DNA of 32,757 nt from Microbacteriaceae bacterium PS02067 (GTDB lineage Bacteria; Actinomycetota; Actinomycetes; Actinomycetales; Microbacteriaceae): the NCBI GenBank assembly GCA_029960085.1, contig JASCPG010000036.1, positions 1 to 32,757 of the forward strand, read 5' to 3'. A program made the translations under genes and the position numbers. The notes under the pieces are model-generated. The model did no database searches and was not told the origin of the DNA. It saw only the letters and a list, made by a program, of their open reading frames with translations. Shown here one piece after another: positions 24,186 to 30,841 of the stretch; within the stretch, counting starts at the first letter, position 1; each line of letters opens with the position of its first letter.

Positions 24186-25114
24186 GAGGTCTCTCCGATC
24201 CAGCTCGGCTCGGCGTGCGTCGGGAAGAACCGATCGCGGATCGCCTCGGATGCCTGTCGCGTGACCTTCTGCACGCTCTCCATGTGCTCCGGCAATTCGG
24301 CGAGGATCTCCTCCACCGGGCGGTATTCGAGCTCGGCCCGGATCCTCCCGAGCGCCCGCAGCACGCTGTTGGAATGCCCCACGCGGTCGGCGACGGGGTC
24401 GATGGCCTGCATGCACTCCTCGGCCCGGCTGATCGAGTAGATGACCGACCGCGGGAACAGCCGGTCGAGCAGCAGGAACTCTGCCGCGTTCACCGCGCTC
24501 GGCATCCCGCGGTACGTCCGCAGATACGCCTCGTAGGCGCCGCACGAGCGCAGAATGGTCGTCCACGACGGCCCGGATGCCTCCGTGAGCGCCCGTGTCG
24601 CGAGCAGCCGCGCCGTCATGTCGGTGCGTTCGATGGCACGCCCGAGCGCGAGGAACTGCCAGGCCTCGTCGCGGCTCGTCGACGAATCGGTGACGCCGAC
24701 GGCGAGCGCCGAGCGCTCCCTGACCCACTGGAAGAACTCGTGCGCCTTCTCGTTGTTGATGCGTCGCGGCATGCGCGAGTTGGTCGTGTTGAGCGTCTCC
24801 CACAGTTCCGTCGAGACGATCTCGCGTGCACGACGGGCGTTCTCGCGCGCGGAGAGCACGGCGTAGGCGATCGACGACGGGTTGGCGCGGTCGACGGCGA
24901 GGCTCGTGAGCACGTCGCCCCGGGTCACGGTCGTCGTCGGGTCGGGCGGGATCGACCCCATGACGCCCATGAGCGAGCGGCAGGCAGTGTCCTCGTCGAT
25001 CCACGGGTCTTCGAGCAGCAGCTGCAGGTGCACGTCGAGGATGCGCGCCGTGCCGTCGGCCCGCTCGATGTAACGGCCGATCCAGAAGAGACTCTCGGCG
25101 ATGCGGCTCAGCAT
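24182..25114 (-). CDS. Alpha-E domain protein
   Basis: The 310-residue all-helical protein begins MLSRIAESLFWIGRYIERAD and has NARRAREIVSTELWETLN, FLALGRAIERTDMTARLL and SVIYSISRAEECM. This is the signature of the alpha-E domain (formerly DUF403). The repeated GR.IERAD/T pattern in two halves suggests an internal duplication. The biochemical role is unknown. It always accompanies circularly permuted ATP-grasp genes, so a scaffold or ligase-partner role is inferred. ATG 25114 lies within the last codons of the ATP-grasp gene (7-base overlap) and its own stop overlaps the transglutaminase start. Confidence 0.92.
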   Translation of the reverse strand: MLSRIAESLFWIGRYIERADGTARILDVHLQLLLEDPWIDEDTACRSLMGVMGSIPPDPTTTVTRGDVLTSLAVDRANPSSIAYAVLSARENARRAREIVSTELWETLNTTNSRMPRRINNEKAHEFFQWVRERSALAVGVTDSSTSRDEAWQFLALGRAIERTDMTARLLATRALTEASGPSWTTILRSCGAYEAYLRTYRGMPSAVNAAEFLLLDRLFPRSVIYSISRAEECMQAIDPVADRVGHSNSVLRALGRIRAELEYRPVEEILAELPEHMESVQKVTRQASEAIRDRFFPTHAEPSWIGETS

Positions 25115-26781
25115 GCGCGCTCACCCCCCTGCTGCTGTTGCTCCTGCTGTTCGGACAGCGGCGGCGGCACGGCCGGCGCATGATCGGGCGAGGCCTGCGC
25201 GTCGTAGATGATCGGGATCGCCTGCGTGACGGATGCCTGGTCGGCGACGAGCCCCGCGAGCCCGCCCGGCTCCTGCAGCCCGCGCGCACCACGCAGCGGG
25301 GCATCCCCGCCGACGATCCAGGTGTCCTTCGAGCCGCCGCCCTGCGACGAGTTGACGACGAGCTGGCCTTCGGGCAGCGCGACGCGCGTGAGTCCGCCCG
25401 GCAGCACCCACACGTCGTCGCCGTTGTTGACGGCGAAGGGGCGGAGGTCGGCATGCCGCGGGCGCATCCCGTCCTCGACGAGCGTCGGGATCGTGGAGAG
25501 CATGACGACCGGCTGCGCGATCCATCCCCGCGGGTCGGCGATGAGCTTCTTCCGCAGCTTCGCGAGTTCTCCCGGTGAGGCATCCGGCCCCACGACGAGC
25601 CCCTTGCCGCCCGATCCGTCGACGGGCTTCACGACGAGTTCGTCGAGGCGGTCGAGCACCTCGGCCAAGGCATCCGGCTCTTCGAGGCGCCACGTGTCGA
25701 CGTTCTTCAGGATCGGCTCTTCGGCGAGGTAGTAGCGGATGAGGTCGGGCACGTAGGTGTAGAGCAGCTTGTCGTCGGCGACGCCGTTGCCGACGGCGTT
25801 CGCGATCGTGACGTTGCCGAGGCGCGCGGCGAGCATGAGGCCGGGCGCGCCGAGCATCGAGTCGGCACGGAACTGCAGCGGATCGAGGAAGTCGTCGTCG
25901 ACGCGGCGGTAGATGACATCCACGCGCTTGGGGCCGCGCGTCGTGCGCATGAAGACCTTGCCGCCCATGCACTGCAGGTCACGGCCCTCGACGAGTTCGA
26001 TGCCCATGAGGCGCGCGAGGAGAGTGTGCTCGAAGTAGGCCGAGTTGTAGACGCCGGGGGTGAGGACGACGACGTTCGGGTCGTCCACGCCGGGGGGCGC
26101 CGCGTTGCGGAGGGCCTGCAGGAGCTTGTTCGGGTATTCGCCGACGGGCTGCACCCGCATCGAGTGGAAGAGTTCGGGCAGCGTCTGCGCCATGACCCGA
26201 CGGTTGGAGATGACGTAGCTGACACCGGAGGGGACGCGCACGTTGTCTTCGAGCACCCGCATCTCTCCGTGCTCGTCGCGGATGAGGTCGATGCCGGCGA
26301 CCTGGATGCGCACGCCGTTGGCGGAGTGGATGCCTGCCGCCTGGCGGTAGAAGTACTGCGAACTCGCGATGAGGGCCGCCGGCAGCACGCCGTCCCGGAC
26401 GCAGTACTGGTGGCCGTAGGCGTCGTCGAGGAAGGCCTCGAGCGCCTTGACGCGCTGCTTCACGCCCTTCTCGACGCGGGACCACTCGTCGAACTCGATC
26501 ACGCGCGGCACGGCATCGAGCGGGAACGGGCGCTCCTCGCCCGCGAAGTCGAACGTCACGCCCTGCGCGAGGTACGAACTCGCGAGCGATTCGGTGCGCC
26601 CGCGGAGCTCTTCCTGCGTCATCCGGGCGAGTGCCTGGTAGAGCTCGCGGTACGCGGCGCGCGACATCGCGGCATCCCCCGGCGCCGCCGGCTTCTCGAA
26701 CATCTCGTCGAACGCGGGCACCCCGGAAGCGGTCTTGCGCGGCGCCGACGTGGAACCGTAGCCGTCGAACAGATCACCCAT
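25108..26781 (-). CDS. Circularly permuted ATP-grasp type 2 protein
   Basis: The 557-residue protein has the markers of circularly permuted ATP-grasp enzymes (old DUF404/DUF407). These include RVIEFDEWSRVEKGVKQRVKALEAFLDDAYG, the residues following GIHSANGVRIQVAGIDLIRDE, VLEDNVRVPSGVSYVISNRR, ELVEGRDLQCMGGKVFMRT, KPVDGSGGKGLVVGP and VVNSSQGGGSKDTWIV. ATP-grasp proteins form amide bonds through acyl phosphates, so it is predicted to build a peptide or amide. Substrates are unknown. The C-terminus has a Gln-rich tail (SEQQEQQQQGGERAC) encoded by a small CAG-like repeat. TAGGCT lies 6 bases upstream of ATG 26781, so it is probably leaderless. It is first gene of the operon with alpha-E and transglutaminase. 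Confidence 0.93.
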   Translation of the reverse strand: MGDLFDGYGSTSAPRKTASGVPAFDEMFEKPAAPGDAAMSRAAYRELYQALARMTQEELRGRTESLASSYLAQGVTFDFAGEERPFPLDAVPRVIEFDEWSRVEKGVKQRVKALEAFLDDAYGHQYCVRDGVLPAALIASSQYFYRQAAGIHSANGVRIQVAGIDLIRDEHGEMRVLEDNVRVPSGVSYVISNRRVMAQTLPELFHSMRVQPVGEYPNKLLQALRNAAPPGVDDPNVVVLTPGVYNSAYFEHTLLARLMGIELVEGRDLQCMGGKVFMRTTRGPKRVDVIYRRVDDDFLDPLQFRADSMLGAPGLMLAARLGNVTIANAVGNGVADDKLLYTYVPDLIRYYLAEEPILKNVDTWRLEEPDALAEVLDRLDELVVKPVDGSGGKGLVVGPDASPGELAKLRKKLIADPRGWIAQPVVMLSTIPTLVEDGMRPRHADLRPFAVNNGDDVWVLPGGLTRVALPEGQLVVNSSQGGGSKDTWIVGGDAPLRGARGLQEPGGLAGLVADQASVTQAIPIIYDAQASPDHAPAVPPPLSEQQEQQQQGGERAC

Positions 26782-26787
26782 GAGGTG

Positions 26788-26793
26788 AGCCTA
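26788..26793 (-). promoter_or_regulatory. Predicted -10 box of the ATP-grasp operon (leaderless)
   Basis: Minus-strand TAGGCT, then CACCTC and ATG 26781. The gap has no purine-rich ribosome-binding site. Confidence 0.5.
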
Positions 26794-26882
26794 GTCGCGG
26801 CCGTGTTTCAGGTGGATGACAGCATCCAAGGCATCCCCCGCCGCCCGCTGAGCCGCGCTCGTGCGCATCCCACACACCAGCG

Positions 26883-26968
26883 GATCACCCAGACAGGAGA
26901 TCTCACCGAGACAGGATGCCTGGGGCCGTTTTGATCCTGCCCTGGTGATATCTCCTGTGTCGGTGACG
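26883..26968. repeat. Palindromic repeat, copy 1 (3' of rocD)
   Basis: The left arm at 26891-26917 (AGACAGGAGATCTCACCGAG then ACAGGAT) and the right arm at 26934-26960 match inversely at 22 of 27 positions, with a 16-base centre. Weaker pairing extends to 26883 and 26968. The left arm is the exact inverse complement, over 27 bases, of 30697-30723 in copy 2. The copy fills most of the 231-bp gap between rocD and the ATP-grasp gene and could end rocD transcription. Nothing else is seen in this gap. Confidence 0.8.
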
Positions 26969-27012
26969 ACCAGGCGCGAGCGAACACCAGGCGCCGACCG
27001 GCGCAGCGGGCG

Positions 27013-28245
27013 TCAGCCGGCGAGCACCAGGCGGAGCTGTTCGATGGCCCAGTCGAGCTCCGTCGCGCGGACGACGAGCGGCGGGGCGATGCGGATCGTC
27101 TGGCCGTGCGTGTCCTTGACGAGCACGCCGCGCTGCAGGAACTTCTCGGCGATCTCGCGGCCCGTTCCGTAGGCCGGGTCGATGTCGACGCCCGCCCAGA
27201 GTCCGGCGACCCGCACGGTGGTGACACCTTGGCCGACGAGCGCCTGAAGCGCGCCCTCGAGGTGCTCGCCGAGCGCGAGCGCGCGCGTCTGGAACTCGCC
27301 CGACGCGAGCATCTCCACGACCCGCAGTCCGATCGCGGCGGCGAGGGGATTGCCCCCGAAGGTCGATCCGTGCTCGCCGGGGCGGATGACGCCGAGCACA
27401 TCGGCATCCGCCACGACGGCGGAGAGGGGCAGGATGCCTCCGCCGAGGGCCTTCCCGAGAAGGTATACGTCGGGCACGACACCCTCCCGGTCGCACGCGA
27501 ACGTCGTGCCGACCCGCGCGAGGCCCGACTGGATCTCGTCGGCGATGAACAGGACGTTGCGCTCATCGCAGATGCGGCGGATCTCGCGCAGGTAGCCCTC
27601 CGGAGGGATGACGACCCCCGCCTCGCCCTGGATCGGCTCGACCAGCACGGCGGCGGTGTTCTCGTCGATCGCCGCCTCGATCGCGGCAGCATCGCCGTAG
27701 GGCACCGACACGAACCCGGGCGTGAACGGCCCGAACCCGTCACGCGCCTGCGCGTCGTCGCTGAAGCTCACGATCGTCGTGGTGCGCCCGTGGAAGTTCC
27801 CGTCCGCGACGATGATCTTCGCCGCACCCTCGGCGACGCCCTTGACGCGGTAGGCCCACGCGCGCGCGACCTTGATGCCGGTCTCGACGGCCTCGGCACC
27901 GGTGTTCATCGGGAGCACGAGGTCCTTGCCGCAGAGCTCCGCGAGCGCCGCGGCGAACGGTCCGAGCCGGTCGTTGCGGAACGCGCGACTCGTGAGCGTG
28001 ATACGCCCGAGCTGCTCGGTCGCGGCGGCGACGAGCGCAGGATGCAGGTGGCCGAAGTTCAGCGCGGAGTACGCCGACAGGAGGTCGAGATACCGCTTGC
28101 CCTCGACGTCGGTCACCCACGCGCCCTCGCCGCGGGCGACGACGACCGGGAGCGGGTGGTAGTTGTGGGCGAGGTGCGCCTCTTCGACGGCGATCAGCTC
28201 GCCGGTGACGGCGTCGCTCCGGATGTCGGTCGTGGGGGTGTTCAT
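27013..28245 (-). CDS. rocD: Ornithine--oxo-acid aminotransferase
   Basis: This PLP enzyme moves the delta-amino group of ornithine to 2-oxoglutarate, giving glutamate-5-semialdehyde and glutamate. The 410-residue class III aminotransferase has LDLLSAYSALNFGHLHPALV, LPMNTGAEAVETGIKVARAW, LVEPIQGEAGVVIPP, FIADEIQSGLARVG with the PLP-contacting Asp, and the Schiff-base Lys265 in YLLGKALGGG. STFGGNPLAAA follows. All fit RocD. AGGAAAG precedes ATG 28245, which overlaps the stop of the upstream guanidine-modifying enzyme gene (ATGA). The product would be oxidised by the PutA protein encoded 2.6 kb away on the same strand. Confidence 0.95.
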   Translation of the reverse strand: MNTPTTDIRSDAVTGELIAVEEAHLAHNYHPLPVVVARGEGAWVTDVEGKRYLDLLSAYSALNFGHLHPALVAAATEQLGRITLTSRAFRNDRLGPFAAALAELCGKDLVLPMNTGAEAVETGIKVARAWAYRVKGVAEGAAKIIVADGNFHGRTTTIVSFSDDAQARDGFGPFTPGFVSVPYGDAAAIEAAIDENTAAVLVEPIQGEAGVVIPPEGYLREIRRICDERNVLFIADEIQSGLARVGTTFACDREGVVPDVYLLGKALGGGILPLSAVVADADVLGVIRPGEHGSTFGGNPLAAAIGLRVVEMLASGEFQTRALALGEHLEGALQALVGQGVTTVRVAGLWAGVDIDPAYGTGREIAEKFLQRGVLVKDTHGQTIRIAPPLVVRATELDWAIEQLRLVLAG

Positions 28246-29156
28246 CGCTTTCCTCGCAGTTCGAGTGTGCAGCACTTGATCCCACCGCCGCCGAGCAGGA
28301 GCTCCGACAGGTCGATCAGCACGGGGTTGTAGCCGCGCTCGCGCAGCTGCTGCTCGAAGCCCGTCGCGCGCGGCGAGATGAAGACGTTGTAGCCGTCGGA
28401 GGCGGAGTTCAGCCCGAAGACCGCCCCGTCGGCATCCGACACCTGGATGGCATCGGGGTAGCGCTCGCGCAGGACGGCGAGGGATGCCTCGTCGAACGCG
28501 CTCGGCAGGTAGGCGATGTTCGCCCGCTCCACCCCGCCCGGGCTCTCGACCGGATCGAGCACCGAGATGGCGGTGTCGAGGTGGTAGAACCGCGGGTCGA
28601 CGAGGCGCAACGACACGACCTCACGATCGAACACGCGAGCGACCTCGCTGTGGCTGTCGCCGACGGAACGGAAACCCGTCCCCGCGAGGATCGTGTCGCC
28701 GACGAGGAGGAAGTCGCCCTCGCCCTCCTGCACCTCGACGGGCTCGATCACCTCGAACCCGTGCGCGGCGAACCAGTCCATGAAGGGTCGCTCCTCGCCG
28801 CGGCGCTCGTCGACGCGGAAGCGCACCCCGAGCGCGCGACCGTCGATGATGAACCCGCCGTTGGCGGTGTAGACCATGTCGGGCAGTCCCTCGACCGGGT
28901 CGATGAGCTCGACCTCGTGGCCGAGCGCGAGGTAGGTGTCGTACAGGGTCTGCCACTGCTCGACGGCCTTGGCCGTGTCGGTGGGCTTGGCCGGCTCCAT
29001 CCACGGGTTGATGCGGTAGCTCACCGTGAAGTACTCGGGTGCGCACATCAGGTAGCGGCGGTGCTGGGCGATGCGCGTCGGGCGCTCCGCACCTGTAGGT
29101 CGAGCCTCGGGCGCCCGATCTGCAACGGGTTCCGGATTCTGTCGGAGAGTGGACAT
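28242..29156 (-). CDS. Guanidine-modifying enzyme: arginine dihydrolase-like or dimethylargininase
   Basis: The 304-residue amidinotransferase-fold (pentein) protein has an unconserved N-terminal 30 residues, then RRYLMCAPEYFTVSYRINPWM. MVYTANGGF follows, EGEGDF comes near 144-149, the catalytic His192 is in FYHLDT, and the catalytic Cys (295 or 296) is in GGGGIKCCTLELR. Databases usually label such proteins dimethylargininase. However, Asn50, Asn99, Glu146 and Asp148 match by spacing the Asn22, Asn71, Glu118 and Asp120 that I recall for cyanobacterial arginine dihydrolase (ArgZ), which makes ornithine directly. Deiminases and DDAH have Asp at the Asn99 position. Coupling to rocD, which uses ornithine, fits. 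ATG 29156 has AGGAG 8 bases upstream. Confidence 0.88.
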   Translation of the reverse strand: MSTLRQNPEPVADRAPEARPTGAERPTRIAQHRRYLMCAPEYFTVSYRINPWMEPAKPTDTAKAVEQWQTLYDTYLALGHEVELIDPVEGLPDMVYTANGGFIIDGRALGVRFRVDERRGEERPFMDWFAAHGFEVIEPVEVQEGEGDFLLVGDTILAGTGFRSVGDSHSEVARVFDREVVSLRLVDPRFYHLDTAISVLDPVESPGGVERANIAYLPSAFDEASLAVLRERYPDAIQVSDADGAVFGLNSASDGYNVFISPRATGFEQQLRERGYNPVLIDLSELLLGGGGIKCCTLELRGKR

Positions 29157-29281
29157 TTCTCGCTCCTCTGTCGAAGGGCGGCGGACGCTGTCCACAGGCC
29201 CGTCGGCCCTTCTACTCCACCACAGCGCGGCGAGGAAAGGTCGGGGCGGGCACGCCGGCATCCATTGTGTCAGAACGTCTC

Positions 29282-29319
29282 TTGGGCCGCGCGCGCGAAA
29301 GTGAGTAGATTTATTCTCT
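29282..29319 (+). promoter_or_regulatory. TetR gene promoter with imperfect palindrome
   Basis: TTGGGC (29282-29287), 18 bp, then TAGATT (29306-29311), with ATG 29320 eight bases later and no ribosome-binding site (leaderless). GAGTAGATTTATTCTC (from 29303) is a 6-of-8 AT-rich imperfect palindrome covering the -10 box. It is a candidate autoregulatory TetR site, in the 163-bp region shared with the divergent arginine operon. Confidence 0.5.
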
Positions 29320-30084
29320 ATGGCACGTCGTTCGGGGGACGAGACTCGCGCACTGCTGCTGCGAGTGGGGATGCAGATGCTGCTGGAGCGCGGGGTTTCC
29401 GCGGGAGTCCAGCACATCCGCCTGCAAGACGTGCTGCGTCACGCCGGCTTGACGACGGGCGCCGCCTATCGCCTGTGGGCCGATCAGAGCGACTACCAGC
29501 GCGACCTCGCGGTCTCCATGGTGCGTCTGCGCCTCAGTGAGCCCACCGACTACGCGCGCTCCGCCGTCGCGGGCCTCATCGCGGCCGACGCCCCCGGTGA
29601 CGACGTGATCCGCGCCGCCGCCGAGACGCACGTACGCACCGCCGCTGTCGACCTCGACGACCCCGCCGACGCCCGCGATGCCCAGCAGTACCTGATCTCG
29701 CTCGCACTGCGCACGACGGCGAAGACCTGGCCGGAACTGCGCGAAGCGGCGCACGACCGCCACAACGAATCGATCACGGCCTTCGCCGAGTTCTATGCGT
29801 ACCTCATGGAGGCGTACGGATTCCGCATGAAGACGCCGTTGACGATCACCGATTTCACGGAAGCGATGGCGGCGATGGGCGAGGGCTTCTCCATCCTGGC
29901 CCTCGAGGGGATCGAACACCCGCGCTTCACCGCCGACGAGAGCGACGACATTCCGGCCGGCGAGTGGACCCTGTTCGCGCTCGGCGTCCGCGCGCTCGTC
30001 AACGAGTTCATGACGCGAGTGGATGCCGCGGCCCCGGGCCCGGAGGCGCCGGAAGCGTTCGAGGCATCCGTGCCCGAATCGTGA
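29320..30084 (+). CDS. TetR-family transcriptional regulator
   Basis: The 254-residue regulator has an N-terminal TetR helix-turn-helix: TRALLLRVGMQMLLERGVSA, IRLQDVLRHAGLTTGAAYRLW, ADQSDYQRDLAVSM. A long helical ligand and dimerisation domain of no recognised subfamily follows. It is larger than the usual 190-220 residues, with a Pro/Ala/Glu-rich tail (GPEAPEAFEASVPES). It is divergent from the guanidine-enzyme/rocD operon, so it is the natural candidate to control arginine or ornithine use, though no ligand can be inferred. The start is ATG 29320, leaderless behind TAGATT. A hairpin terminator follows the gene. Confidence 0.88.
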   Translation: MARRSGDETRALLLRVGMQMLLERGVSAGVQHIRLQDVLRHAGLTTGAAYRLWADQSDYQRDLAVSMVRLRLSEPTDYARSAVAGLIAADAPGDDVIRAAAETHVRTAAVDLDDPADARDAQQYLISLALRTTAKTWPELREAAHDRHNESITAFAEFYAYLMEAYGFRMKTPLTITDFTEAMAAMGEGFSILALEGIEHPRFTADESDDIPAGEWTLFALGVRALVNEFMTRVDAAAPGPEAPEAFEASVPES

Positions 30085-30097
30085 CGGCCGTCGGGGA

Positions 30098-30131
30098 GCT
30101 CTGGGGTCGAGTGACCCCCCAACCCCAGAGC
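30098..30131 (+). terminator. Terminator-like hairpin after the TetR gene
   Basis: GCTCTGGGGT (30098-30107) and ACCCCAGAGC (30122-30131) pair perfectly over 10 bp around a 14-base loop, 14 bp after the TetR stop. There is no T-tract. The remaining sequence to about 30330 has no gene that I can support. Confidence 0.55.
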
Positions 30132-30330
30132 GACACTCCCCCCGGCGTGTCATTTCGACGGCTCGGACCTGCGATGACGCGAACGTCCTCGCGTGCTGGA
30201 ACCGGTCTCCGTCGGCGCTCCCCAGAAGCGCCAATAGACATGCTGGCCCGTGCGAACGCGCGGGGCCAGAAAGATAAGTTACTTTCCTCACTGGGTGTCA
30301 CATGTCGTCATTGATGCATCGCGTCCAACA

Positions 30331-30510
30331 TCAGCGGAGCTCTTTGACGAGCGTCTCGTCGGTCTCGGTCGCGGTGCGCGTGGCGCCGGCGGCATCCATG
30401 ACGTCGTAGGTCGTCGTGCTGAACCGCCCGGTCGCGACGTACCCGAGCCGCTCGTAGAGCGCCCGCGCACGGGGGTTGTCGACGCCCACTCCCATCGCGA
30501 GACGCCCCCC
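30331..30510 (-). pseudogene. C-terminal remnant of a GNAT acetyltransferase
   Basis: The minus-strand frame ending at 30331 encodes MGVGVDNPRARALYERLGYV, ATGRFSTTTYDVMDAAGATR, TATETDETLVKEL. This is the last 55 or so residues of a Gcn5-type acetyltransferase, including the N..AR.LYE.LGF signature of motif B. The preceding two thirds of the fold, with the acetyl-CoA-binding R-x-x-G-x-G/A motif, is absent. Upstream codons (about 30511-30669) do not resemble a GNAT and run into a palindromic repeat. It is therefore a 5'-truncated relic. The AT-richer junction near 30535-30560 may mark the deletion point. Confidence 0.75.
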
Positions 30511-30645
30511 GACGATGCCCGGGAACCAGTTCATTCCAACGTTGCAATTCTGTGACCTGACAGCGCCTCCGATCCCGCTCGCTGCGCGGGCTCGGAAGCA
30601 GGCGGCGACACCGCGGCCCGGCGGCATGGTGCTGCGGCCACTGGA

Positions 30646-30747
30646 CGTCACCGACACAGGAGATGTCACCGAGGCAGGACGAAGTAGGCCCTAGCCATCC
30701 TGTCTCGGTGAGATCTCCTGTCTCGGTGAGATCTCCTGTCTTGGTGA
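30646..30747. repeat. Palindromic repeat, copy 2 (3' of putA), with an 18-bp tandem duplication
   Basis: The left arm at 30653-30679 (GACACAGGAGATGTCACC then GAGGCAGGA) pairs with the right arm at 30697-30723. The right arm equals the inverse of copy 1's left arm exactly over 27 bases. Within the right side, TCTCGGTGAGATCTCCTG occurs twice in direct succession (30703-30720 and 30721-30738), followed by a partial third TCTTGGTGA. It lies between the acetyltransferase relic and the putA stop. No gene is seen between 30511 and 30841. Confidence 0.8.
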
Positions 30748-30841
30748 TGCGCCCGGGTGGGCGGGGCGGGCGAGCGCTGCCGGCCGGCGTTGCGCCGCGA
30801 GCGTCGCGCGTCGCGGATGCCGGCGCCGACAGGCGGCGGTG

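Noticed and set aside
25115..25165. CAG-like microsatellite encoding QEQQQQ as a programmed frameshift site
   Set aside because: The frame continues cleanly to a stop that overlaps the alpha-E start, and no slippery sequence or alternative frame with homology was seen.
30308..30669. Short acetyltransferase-like frame as a functional gene
   Set aside because: It lacks the acetyl-CoA-binding part of the fold. It is listed as a relic instead.
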